Positions 1 through 6,310 of a stretch of DNA of 7,080 bases are shown here, one piece after another; the first letter of the stretch is position 1, and every line of letters starts with the position of its first letter. The position numbers and the translations under genes are program-made. This DNA is from Nitrospina sp. (GTDB lineage Bacteria > Nitrospinota > Nitrospinia > Nitrospinales > Nitrospinaceae), in the NCBI GenBank assembly GCA_004357365.1, contig SMVT01000032.1, forward strand, positions 1-7,080, in the 5' to 3' direction. The notes below the pieces were generated by a model. It saw only the letters and a list, made by a program, of their open reading frames with translations. It ran no database searches and had not been told where the DNA came from.

Positions 1-1
1 G

Positions 2-727
2 GTCAGCGCCCCTTCCAGGGACGAGTTAATAGAACGCGGTATTGCGAGCGATAAAATTCTGGTCAACCCCAACGGCGTGGACCCTGAAATCTATTCTCCG
101 AAGGTTGACGGATCGAGAATCCGCCGCAAATATAACCTGGAAGGTAAGACGGTGATCGGCTTCATCGGCACCTTTGGCAAATGGCATGGCGCGGAGGTTT
201 TGGCCAAAGCCTTTGGATTACTCATTCAAAAGTATCCTCAATACCGCGACACTGTCCGTCTCTTAATGATCGGCGACGGCCACACCATGACCGAAGTGCA
301 ACGACTGCTGGAAGTTTATGAAATAACGCGGGAAAGTATTCTTACCGGAATGGTGCCACAGGAAGAAGGGCCAAAATATCTCGCCGCTTGTGATATTCTG
401 GTTTCCCCTCATGTTCCCAACTCCGACGGAACCCCTTTCTTCGGGTCGCCCACCAAGCTGTTCGAATACATGGCCATGGGGAAGGGAATTGTGGCTTCCG
501 ACCTCGATCAAATTGGCGAAGTCCTCCAAGACGACCACACCGCAAGGCTGGTCAAGCCGGGAGATGCGGAATCTTTAATGCACGGCCTTAAGTCTCTCAT
601 TGATAACCCAGAGACACGCAAACGCCTGGGTGAAGCGGCGCGACGCGAAGTGGTCGCCAAATATACCTGGAAGGAACACACGCGAAAAATTATCGAGAAA
701 CTAAAGGAGCGCTGTCCTTGCGATTAA
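2..727 (+). CDS. Glycosyltransferase family 4 (GT-B fold), C-terminal part, 5' end outside window
   Basis: The reading frame is open from the left edge, so the true start lies upstream; the GTG at 77 is only the valine of an internal NPNGVD motif and not a start. The 241 visible residues cover the end of the N-terminal Rossmann domain (NPNGVDPEIY, about 22-31) and the whole nucleotide-sugar-binding domain: VIGFIGTFGKWHG, LLMIGDG, ILTGMV and the donor-site segment GSPTKLFEYMAMGKGIVAS. This is the Glycos_transf_1 pattern of retaining GT4 enzymes, which move a sugar from a nucleotide donor to a glycan or lipid acceptor at the cytoplasmic side of the membrane. The glutamate of LFEYMA is the second Glu of the EX7E motif; the first position is Phe, as in many members of the SPxKLFEYMA subgroup. 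Donor and acceptor cannot be told. It overlaps the heparinase-family gene by 10 bases, which suggests a shared glycan operon. Confidence 0.9.
   Translation, partial: VSAPSRDELIERGIASDKILVNPNGVDPEIYSPKVDGSRIRRKYNLEGKTVIGFIGTFGKWHGAEVLAKAFGLLIQKYPQYRDTVRLLMIGDGHTMTEVQRLLEVYEITRESILTGMVPQEEGPKYLAACDILVSPHVPNSDGTPFFGSPTKLFEYMAMGKGIVASDLDQIGEVLQDDHTARLVKPGDAESLMHGLKSLIDNPETRKRLGEAARREVVAKYTWKEHTRKIIEKLKERCPCD
704..709 (+). promoter_or_regulatory. Ribosome binding site that decides the TTG start at 718
   Basis: AAGGAG lies 8 bases before the TTG at 718, inside the 3' end of the glycosyltransferase gene. No ATG occurs in the downstream frame until residue 101, well inside conserved sequence territory, so this site supports an unusual TTG start and translational coupling to the upstream gene. 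Confidence 0.7.
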
Positions 728-2976
728 AAGAAATCCTACAAGCGATTCTTTCCCAACCGCCCCGAATAGTCGTGCAAAAGGGCCTGCGCCTGATTTCCCG
801 CCAATGGCAATTGAATGTCGTCCGCAAACTGGATTTTTTCCGTCCAACCTATAGTAGAAATTTCTCACAAACCGCCGCCCCTCTCGGAACTTTCTTTAAA
901 AATCCGTCGCTGGATGCTCTAACCGCCGACTCGGAAAAAATCCTGTCGCTGGCCGATCTCTACCTGAATCACACCTTTGATCTCCTGGGTTCAGGTTGGG
1001 TTCAGGTCAGGCACCGGATGAAGTGCCGGGGTCTGGAGGATTATCGATACACCATGGGATCGCCGCACCCAGAGAATCCACAAGGATCAAGGCTGAAGCA
1101 AGTAATTAACGCCTCCAATAAATCCCGGTCCAAAAAAATCTGGAGACTGGTTCCGCACGGTTATATTCCCATCGATTGGCAACTCGATTTCAAATCCGGT
1201 TATCGATGGCAGGAAAAAAAATCCTCTTCGTCCTGTCTCCCGGCTCCACTGCCGGGAGTCGATATCAAAGTTCCCTGGGAGTTGGCTCGAATGCAACACC
1301 TCCCCCAACTCGCCTGGGCCTACGGGCTAACCTCCCGAGGGATTGAAGGCGCACAGCCGCCGGAAACCTATTCCAATGAGTTTAAAAACCAGATACTGGA
1401 TTTTATCGCGACCAATCCGCCCCGTTTCGGTGTCAACTGGCATTGCCCGATGGATGTTGGCATTCGTGCCGCGAACTGGCTGACCGCCTACGATTTATTT
1501 AAATCGCAGGGAGCATCCTTCGATTCCAGATTTGACAAAGTTTTTAAAAATTCCATTGATGACCACGGCCGCCACATCATCCAAAACCTGGAGTGGAATC
1601 CTGTTTTAAGAAGCAATCATTATCTTGCCGACATCGTCGGTCTGTTGTTTATATCCGCTTATCTGCCGCGGTCGCCCGAGATCGACACTTGGCTGGCTTT
1701 TTCCGTTCAGGAATTCATTCAGGCGGTGGCGGAGCAATTCCTCCCCGACGGCTCCAATTTCGAAGCTTCGACCTGTTATCACCGGCTGTCGTCGGAAATG
1801 GCGCTTTATGGAACGGCTTTAATCCTGGGACTTCCCGAAAGTAAGCGCGAGGCGTTCCAATATCACCAACCCATTTCATTGTTTCCCGGCCCGAAACTCC
1901 CCAAGGCGCCGTTACCGCTTTTCCCGGTTCCGGGATTGGGTCAAACCAGTCCTCTCCCCCCCGCTCATTTCGAGCGGCTGGAACGGATGGCCAAATTTAC
2001 CCGCGCTATCATGAAACCCAACGGACAAGCCGTACAAATCGGCGATAATGACAGCGGCCGGTTTTTAAAAATTGCGCCGGAATACCACAAAGGTGGATTG
2101 AGCGAAATCCGGGCACTGTATCAAAACCTGAATGGCTACCAGGGATATGAATCCTTAACCCATTACTGGATTGAAGATCACCTGAATCACTCCCACCTCG
2201 TGGAGGCGATGGACGGCCTGTTCGGAAAGCGGACCGATTCTTCAAAACCGATCGGCCTTGAAGCCCAGATCATTCTGAACCTGGCCGGCGGTAAGCCGCT
2301 TGCACCCTCCAACGCAATAGTTTTGGCGTCCGGCAAGGACGAATACCCCTTCAGTGACGACTACGCATGGGACGAAGGGAAGCGGAAACTGGACGAGATT
2401 TCTCCAGAAAAATGCAACACCTATGAAATTCCCGCCCACGGGCAAAGCTTAAAGTCCGGAATCGAGTATATTTGTTTTCCTGATTTTGGATTGTACTTGA
2501 TTGTTTCGGAGAGAATGTTTTTATCGATTCGCTGTGGCGGCGTCGGGCAAAACGGCAATGGCGGGCATGCGCACAATGACGCCCTGGCCATCGAACTTCA
2601 AATTGACGGCATCAACCGCATCACGGATCCCGGTTCCTATCTCTACACCCCGCTACCGGAAATCAGAAATGCTTACCGGTCGGTCAAGGCCCATTTCGCT
2701 CCCCGCATGGAACGGAAGGAACCCAATCCCATCGACCACAACCTGTTCCAGTTGAAAGATCAGGCGCAAGCCCAATGCCTTTATTTTGGTGATAAGGGTT
2801 TTATTGGAATGCACCGGGGCTACGGCTCGCCGGTATACCGGCTCATCCAAGTGGAAGCAGACGGGCTGATGATTAAGGACGGTACCGCCGGTCCTGAAAA
2901 ACTGGTGACCCTGGATCCGCTCAACCCCACTAACGGACTCTCCTTTTCCAGCGGCTACGGAGTTCTCCTTAAATAA
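718..2976 (+). CDS. Heparinase II/III-family protein (polysaccharide lyase-like), exopolysaccharide context
   Basis: This 752-residue protein has the two-part layout of heparinase II/III-like proteins. The N-terminal alpha/alpha-toroid half contains DIKVPWELARMQHLPQLAWAY (about 182-202), NWHCPMDVGIRAANW (240-254), SNHYLAD (299-305), LPDGSNFEASTCYHR (342-356) and GDND (442-445). The C-terminal beta-sheet half carries GHAHNDALAIEL (616-627) and DPGSYLY (637-643), the Heparinase_II_III region. Tyr354/His355 and His617/His619 are candidate catalytic or metal-site residues by family analogy. Known members cleave uronic-acid polysaccharides by beta-elimination; versions encoded beside glycosyltransferases are thought to trim or modify the glycan being made, but the substrate cannot be read here. 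I see no Sec signal peptide; the N-terminus is basic and amphipathic. The TTG start is supported by AAGGAG 8 bases upstream and by the 10-base overlap with the glycosyltransferase. Length is normal for the family. Confidence 0.88.
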   Translation: MRLKEILQAILSQPPRIVVQKGLRLISRQWQLNVVRKLDFFRPTYSRNFSQTAAPLGTFFKNPSLDALTADSEKILSLADLYLNHTFDLLGSGWVQVRHRMKCRGLEDYRYTMGSPHPENPQGSRLKQVINASNKSRSKKIWRLVPHGYIPIDWQLDFKSGYRWQEKKSSSSCLPAPLPGVDIKVPWELARMQHLPQLAWAYGLTSRGIEGAQPPETYSNEFKNQILDFIATNPPRFGVNWHCPMDVGIRAANWLTAYDLFKSQGASFDSRFDKVFKNSIDDHGRHIIQNLEWNPVLRSNHYLADIVGLLFISAYLPRSPEIDTWLAFSVQEFIQAVAEQFLPDGSNFEASTCYHRLSSEMALYGTALILGLPESKREAFQYHQPISLFPGPKLPKAPLPLFPVPGLGQTSPLPPAHFERLERMAKFTRAIMKPNGQAVQIGDNDSGRFLKIAPEYHKGGLSEIRALYQNLNGYQGYESLTHYWIEDHLNHSHLVEAMDGLFGKRTDSSKPIGLEAQIILNLAGGKPLAPSNAIVLASGKDEYPFSDDYAWDEGKRKLDEISPEKCNTYEIPAHGQSLKSGIEYICFPDFGLYLIVSERMFLSIRCGGVGQNGNGGHAHNDALAIELQIDGINRITDPGSYLYTPLPEIRNAYRSVKAHFAPRMERKEPNPIDHNLFQLKDQAQAQCLYFGDKGFIGMHRGYGSPVYRLIQVEADGLMIKDGTAGPEKLVTLDPLNPTNGLSFSSGYGVLLK

Positions 2977-2990
2977 AGACTCGCCGCCCT

Positions 2991-3018
2991 TTGGCTTTGC
3001 CGCTCGACCTGATATTAT
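2991..3018 (+). promoter_or_regulatory. Possible weak sigma-70 promoter before the nucleotidyltransferase
   Basis: TTGGCT (2991-2996) and TATTAT (3013-3018) are separated by 16 bases, giving a predicted transcript start near 3025 and a leader of about 27 bases. No terminator is visible after the heparinase-family gene, so readthrough from the polysaccharide genes is also possible. The match is modest and rests on pattern alone. Confidence 0.35.
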
Positions 3019-3019
3019 A

Positions 3020-3049
3020 GATTCTGCAATCGACCTATTCGACAGAATC
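3020..3049 (+). repeat. Inverted repeat directly before the nucleotidyltransferase start codon
   Basis: GATTCTG (3020-3026) is the exact reverse complement of CAGAATC (3043-3049). Inside, TCGA (3030-3033) pairs with TCGA (3039-3042) around a five-base loop, leaving a three-base bulge on the left. The structure ends 2 bases before the ATG at 3052 and occupies the place of the Shine-Dalgarno sequence, of which I see no good copy. It could be an operator around the predicted transcript start or an mRNA hairpin affecting initiation; no T-run follows, so it is not an intrinsic terminator. Confidence 0.6.
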
Positions 3050-3051
3050 AT

Positions 3052-4410
3052 ATGGATCCATCGACTCAAAACCTGCTGATCGGCTTAAACCGAATTTCCC
3101 AGGAACGCGGGGATTCCCTTTATCTGATCGGCGGAACTATTCGTGACCACCTCACGGGCAGGCCCAGCACGGACTACGATTTCACTTCGCCGCAAGCCCC
3201 GGAAATCGCCCGCCAATGGGCACAGCAGGTTCACCGGACACTGGTGCCTCTGGACGAAACGCCCGGCCACGAAACCTACCGGGTGGTGCTGGACAAAAAC
3301 CTGTTCTTCGATTTCACCACCCTCCAGGGTAAAACCATCGAAGAAGACCTCGCCCAACGGGATTTCACCATCAACGCCATGGCCCTTTCCCTGGCGGACT
3401 TCACCGATGGCAGCAAAGCGCCGGTGGACCCGTTCCACGGACAGAACGATCTTCAAAACAAAATCATCCGCGCCATTCCGGGCCGGGCGTTCGAAGAAGA
3501 CCCGCTCCGCCTCCTCCGCGCCTTCCGGTTTGCCGCGACCTTACAATTCACCATCGAACCGGAAACCCTGGCGCGCATCCAAAAGCATAAAGACGGTTTA
3601 AATAAAACCGCCAAGGAAAGGGTTACCTACGAACTACTCATTTTACTGGGAGCCGACCGGTCCCATCTCGACGGGATGGACCAAACCGGATTGATCGAAG
3701 TCCTGTTTCCCGGCCTTGCGGAGCTAAAAGCGCAGCCGGGGTGCCGTTCCGATACCACGGCCTGGCAGGATACCCTGAATGCCTTCGGCGAGCTGGAGAG
3801 AACCCTGCGCCGTCCAGAGACATTCCTGGAACCTCACGCGCCACTCATTAAAGCTTACCTTGCGGAACATCATCATTACGCCCTGTTAAAATGGTCGGCA
3901 CTCATTTATGCTTTGAACGACAGGAACGAATCCGGCATGGTCGATACGCTTAAGGAGTTTCGTTTGAGCAATGCCGACATACAGTTTGTGGTTCGGACTT
4001 TGAAATTTTCCACCCAGGTGCTGTCAGAATCACGAAGCGCCTCCCGGGGTTTCGAGCGGGACTCGGCGGTTTACCAATTGATCCGGCAAAGCCGAAGCGA
4101 ATTGATTTCTTCTTTATTATTATCGCTGGCCATTCGGTTGGGACATCAGGAAGACATCGCCTATTTTGTGCCTATGCTGAATCGCATCCTCGATTTTTAC
4201 ACCGAAGTGTATATCCCGGCGCAGGACCGCCCCGCTCTTTTGGACGGCGATATCCTGAAAAAGAAATTCCAGCTGAAGCCCTCGCCCCTGTTCAAGGACA
4301 TTCTCGACCAGGTGGAAGAGGCGCGGGTGCTCGGAACCATTCACACCCAGGAAGAAGCAGAGCAGTTGGCTGAAGAATGGATCACGTCACAGGTGAGGCT
4401 TGCCGAATGA
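3052..4410 (+). CDS. Class II tRNA nucleotidyltransferase / poly(A) polymerase family protein (CCA-adding type)
   Basis: The 452-residue protein has the ordered motifs of class II nucleotidyltransferases. They are LIGGTIRD (25-32), the catalytic DYDF with Asp41 and Asp43, a third acidic position at FFDF (Asp87), QRDFTINAMA (102-111), the nucleotide-reading EDPLR (149-153) and AKERVTYEL (187-195). A C-terminal tail module follows (LLDGDILKKKF, about 397-406, and GTIHTQEEAEQLAEEW, about 428-443). Family members add CCA, only CC or only A to tRNA 3' ends, or poly(A) to RNA, in the cytoplasm. Motifs alone do not separate these activities, so no symbol is given; CCA-adding is the most likely reading. 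Where HD-domain relatives have an HD pair, this protein has LLKWSALIYALND (278-290), so phosphohydrolase activity is unlikely. The ATG at 3052 lacks a clear ribosome binding site. The stop codon overlaps the hydrolase start as ATGA. Confidence 0.92.
   Translation: MDPSTQNLLIGLNRISQERGDSLYLIGGTIRDHLTGRPSTDYDFTSPQAPEIARQWAQQVHRTLVPLDETPGHETYRVVLDKNLFFDFTTLQGKTIEEDLAQRDFTINAMALSLADFTDGSKAPVDPFHGQNDLQNKIIRAIPGRAFEEDPLRLLRAFRFAATLQFTIEPETLARIQKHKDGLNKTAKERVTYELLILLGADRSHLDGMDQTGLIEVLFPGLAELKAQPGCRSDTTAWQDTLNAFGELERTLRRPETFLEPHAPLIKAYLAEHHHYALLKWSALIYALNDRNESGMVDTLKEFRLSNADIQFVVRTLKFSTQVLSESRSASRGFERDSAVYQLIRQSRSELISSLLLSLAIRLGHQEDIAYFVPMLNRILDFYTEVYIPAQDRPALLDGDILKKKFQLKPSPLFKDILDQVEEARVLGTIHTQEEAEQLAEEWITSQVRLAE
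4391..4398 (+). promoter_or_regulatory. Ribosome binding site choosing the 4407 start
   Basis: AGGTGAGG lies 8 bases before the ATG at 4407. An in-frame ATG at 4377 exists but would overlap the nucleotidyltransferase gene by 34 bases, adds ten residues with no family resemblance, and has no comparable site at the right distance. Confidence 0.65.
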
Positions 4411-5063
4411 CGGTCCATTACAAAAATACCCAATGGAATAATAAAAAGATAATCATCGGAGAATCCGAGTTGAACTCAGACCGGCCGCCGCGCCTGTTGA
4501 TCGGGTTCCACGGCGCCGACTCCACGCCCGAGAACATGCTGATTCACGGCAACAAACTGAAACTGGGCAACACCGTATTTGTTTATCCGGAAGGTCCCAC
4601 CGATGCCGGTGAGGGGCTCTGGAGCTGGTGGCCAGACGGACCCCGGCAAAAGGAGGCGGTGCATCAGTTTCTCGATTACTCCTCGCAGATGGTGAACCAA
4701 GCGCGCCTGTACCTGGAGGAGCTCACGGACCATGCTCCACAAGTCTGCATGTGGGGATTTTCCCAGGGCGGAGCCGCCGCACTGGTGTATGCTCTCCTGG
4801 GATCCCACCCTCTTCATAAAGCGGCCTCGGTGTGCGGTTTCCTTCCGGAATTTCCCGACGACGGCACGAAGCAAGCGCACCACACCTCCATCCTGGGCAT
4901 CTATGGACTCAATGACGAAGTCATCCCCTCGTTTCTCGCCGAGTACGCCCTCGAGGAATTGGAGAGCCGGGGGCATCGGCTCACCAAAAAAGAAACCTCT
5001 CAGGGCCATGAAGTCAATGCCGGCAACATTGCCGACCTTACGGAATTTTTTGAATCCGAGTGA
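4407..5063 (+). CDS. Alpha/beta-hydrolase of the phospholipase/carboxylesterase (Abhydrolase_2) type
   Basis: From the ATG at 4407 this is a 218-residue cytoplasmic serine hydrolase, the usual size for the family. LLIGFHGADS (30-39) carries the HG of the oxyanion region, VFVYPEG (57-63) follows, and GFSQGG (117-122) is the nucleophile elbow with Ser119. The rest of the triad is Asp170 in GIYGLNDEVIP and His201 in SQGHEV. Relatives are carboxylesterases, lysophospholipases or acyl-protein thioesterases; the natural ester here cannot be predicted. No signal peptide or membrane segment is seen. Its start shares an ATGA with the stop of the nucleotidyltransferase gene, so the two are very likely co-transcribed and translationally coupled, although no biochemical link between them is evident. 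No convincing terminator follows. Confidence 0.88.
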   Translation: MTVHYKNTQWNNKKIIIGESELNSDRPPRLLIGFHGADSTPENMLIHGNKLKLGNTVFVYPEGPTDAGEGLWSWWPDGPRQKEAVHQFLDYSSQMVNQARLYLEELTDHAPQVCMWGFSQGGAAALVYALLGSHPLHKAASVCGFLPEFPDDGTKQAHHTSILGIYGLNDEVIPSFLAEYALEELESRGHRLTKKETSQGHEVNAGNIADLTEFFESE

Positions 5064-5090
5064 TCCCTCCCCCAACCACCCCGAATTCTC

Positions 5091-5118
5091 TTGACAGTCC
5101 GGGGCCCTTTGATATGCT
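5091..5118 (+). promoter_or_regulatory. Sigma-70-type promoter of the cobalamin uptake operon
   Basis: A perfect -35 TTGACA (5091-5096) is followed after 16 bases by TATGCT (5113-5118), which keeps the TAnnnT-type key positions of the -10 box. The predicted start is near 5125, just before the riboswitch aptamer, which is where a leader-regulated operon should begin. Confidence 0.75.
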
Positions 5119-5137
5119 GGCTCGGAATTGAACTGTT

Positions 5138-5289
5138 CCGCGTTCAGATGTAAGGAAAGACGGTGCAAATCCGTCGCGGGCCCGCCGCTGTAACCGGGGA
5201 CGAATCCTGCTCAAAGCCACTGTTTCCGAGGAAACGGGAAGGCGCAGGTATTAGGCCGATCCGGAAGTCAGAAAGCCTGTCTGAACCGG
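5138..5289 (+). ncRNA. Cobalamin (B12) riboswitch aptamer
   Basis: The conserved core of class I cobalamin riboswitches is present in order: TAAGGAAAGACGGTGCAAAT (5151-5170), the GCGGGCCCGC segment (5176-5185), CTGTAACCGGGGACGAATCC (5188-5207), GCCACTG (5216-5222), a short hairpin GTTTC/GAAAC (5222-5235), GGGAAGGCG (5236-5244) and a B12-box variant AAGTCAGAAAGCCTG (5265-5279). The aptamer is closed by a 10-bp helix that I paired directly: 5138-5148 with 5280-5289, with C5141 bulged. Bound adenosyl- or other cobalamin should favour the downstream terminator and lower expression of the uptake genes. The location between a strong promoter and a BtuF-like gene agrees with this. Confidence 0.95.
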
Positions 5290-5322
5290 CTTCACACACT
5301 CTTCGGTACCCGAGAGGTGAAG
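5290..5322 (+). ncRNA. Hairpin after the B12 box, probable P13-like element of the riboswitch
   Basis: CTTCAC (5290-5295) pairs with GTGAAG (5317-5322). Inside, 5299-5306 pairs with 5310-5316 with T5303 bulged, leaving a very small loop around TAC. Many cobalamin riboswitches carry a hairpin here whose loop docks on loop L5 of the aptamer; CCCG (5309-5312) is complementary to CGGG (5177-5180) in the L5 region if the top pairs open. The pairing is seen; the docking role is inferred. Confidence 0.6.
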
Positions 5323-5338
5323 GGCATCGTAAAAATTC

Positions 5339-5367
5339 CCCTTTCCTCCCGGAAAGGGTTTTTTTTT
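5339..5367 (+). terminator. Intrinsic terminator, riboswitch expression platform
   Basis: CCCTTTCC (5339-5346) and GGAAAGGG (5351-5358) form a perfect 8-bp stem with loop TCCC, followed at once by nine Ts (5359-5367). An A-run at 5331-5335 precedes it. It lies downstream of the aptamer and 33 bases before the btuF start codon, so it should attenuate transcription in the leader. Confidence 0.93.
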
Positions 5368-5387
5368 GGCCCTCCGGGTTTCCGATC

Positions 5388-5393
5388 AGGAGT
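5388..5393 (+). promoter_or_regulatory. Ribosome binding site of the btuF-like gene
   Basis: AGGAGT lies 7 bases before the ATG at 5401. It fixes the start after the terminator; the longer in-frame reading from the GTG at 5317 would translate through the leader hairpin and the terminator T-run and would spoil the signal peptide. Confidence 0.8.
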
Positions 5394-5400
5394 TGAACTC

Positions 5401-6306
5401 ATGGACGGCACCCAAAATCCCCGCGTGGTACCGGGGCCTTTAAAACGCATCACCCTTTTCGCCTTTCTATTTCTTTTCGTCTTGGTCGATCCCTCCCGGG
5501 CGGCACCGCAATATCCCCAGCGCATCATTTCCATGTCGCCCTCAATTACCGAAACCCTGTTCGCCCTGGGTGTAGGCCACCGGGTGGTCGGGGTCACCGA
5601 TTTCTGTTCCTATCCCAAGGAGGCCTGCGCCCTCCCGAAAATCGGCGGCCTGCTGAACCCCAGCATCGAGGCCTGGATCATGCTCAAGCCGGATTTGATC
5701 ATCCATCAGGACGACAGCCACAAACTGCGCATCAACGCACGGAATCTGGGTATCCGGACTCTCGCGGTGTCCATGACCCGCCTGCACAATATTTTCAGCT
5801 CCATCCATACCCTGGGCGACGTACTGGGATGCGAATCCGCCGCCCGAGCGCTCACTCAAAAATTGCAATCCGGGATTCAGCGCCACCGGGCCCGCCTGAG
5901 AAACGTCCCTGATAAAATGACCCTTCTGTTGTTGGGTGACGGAAGCGGTCCCGGCGCCGCCCTGTATGCGGTGGGACGTAGCACCTTCCTGGGAGAACTG
6001 CTGGAGTTGGCCGGCGGAACCAATATTCTCGCCGATCCGAAATTGAACTATCCAAAAATATCGAAAGAGTTCATTCTGCGCCACTCTCCGGAAGTGATCA
6101 TCGAGGCCGGACCCGATGCAAACCTGTCTCCCGACGAAAAAAGGAAAAAGCTCGAACAGTGGCAGCGGTTTCCCACCCTGACCGCCGTTAAAAATAAAGA
6201 CATCTATTTCATCGGAGCCGATTACATTCTCATTCCCGGTCCCCGTTTTCTGAATATCCTCGATCATTTCGCCCGGGTGATTCATCCCGAAGCGTTTAAG
6301 GATTGA
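5401..6306 (+). CDS. btuF: BtuF-like periplasmic cobalamin-binding protein of an ABC importer
   Basis: The 301-residue protein begins with a Sec signal peptide: basic residues before a hydrophobic core (about 17-30) and a likely cut after SRA (near residue 34). There is no lipobox cysteine, so the product should be soluble in the periplasm. The mature part is a Peripla_BP_2 fold: RIISMSPSITETLFALGVGHRVVGVT (41-66), a CSYP segment (69-72), IGGLLNPSIEAWIMLKPDLII (81-101), then the second lobe with YAVGRSTFLGELLELAGGTNIL (189-210) and SPEVIIE (229-235). Glu90 and Glu202 sit where the two BtuF glutamates that dock on the permease are expected. The fold is shared with siderophore and haem binders, but the cobalamin riboswitch directly upstream makes cobalamin or a cobinamide-type corrinoid the probable ligand. 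It is the first gene after the leader, and an ABC ATPase follows after 4 bases. Confidence 0.9.
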   Translation: MDGTQNPRVVPGPLKRITLFAFLFLFVLVDPSRAAPQYPQRIISMSPSITETLFALGVGHRVVGVTDFCSYPKEACALPKIGGLLNPSIEAWIMLKPDLIIHQDDSHKLRINARNLGIRTLAVSMTRLHNIFSSIHTLGDVLGCESAARALTQKLQSGIQRHRARLRNVPDKMTLLLLGDGSGPGAALYAVGRSTFLGELLELAGGTNILADPKLNYPKISKEFILRHSPEVIIEAGPDANLSPDEKRKKLEQWQRFPTLTAVKNKDIYFIGADYILIPGPRFLNILDHFARVIHPEAFKD

Positions 6307-6310
6307 TGCC

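Noticed and set aside
77..727. A complete glycosyltransferase gene starting at the GTG at 77
   Set aside because: The frame is open back to base 2 with family-like sequence, and the GTG is the conserved valine of the NGVD motif, so the gene is cut by the window edge.
4377..4406. Ten extra residues at the start of the hydrolase
   Set aside because: The ATGA overlap at 4407 with AGGTGAGG at the proper distance is the better start.
5041..5058. Possible terminator at the end of the hydrolase gene (CGGAATT with AATCCG)
   Set aside because: The short bulged stem lies inside the coding sequence and no T-run follows it.
4476..5168. Long minus-strand open frame of 230 codons opposite the hydrolase
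   Set aside because: It is antisense to a gene with clear catalytic motifs, runs into the riboswitch, and its translation shows no recognisable domain.
5317..5400. N-terminal extension of the btuF-like protein from the GTG at 5317
   Set aside because: This stretch is the leader RNA with the hairpin arm and the terminator T-run; the ATG at 5401 has its own ribosome binding site and begins a normal signal peptide.
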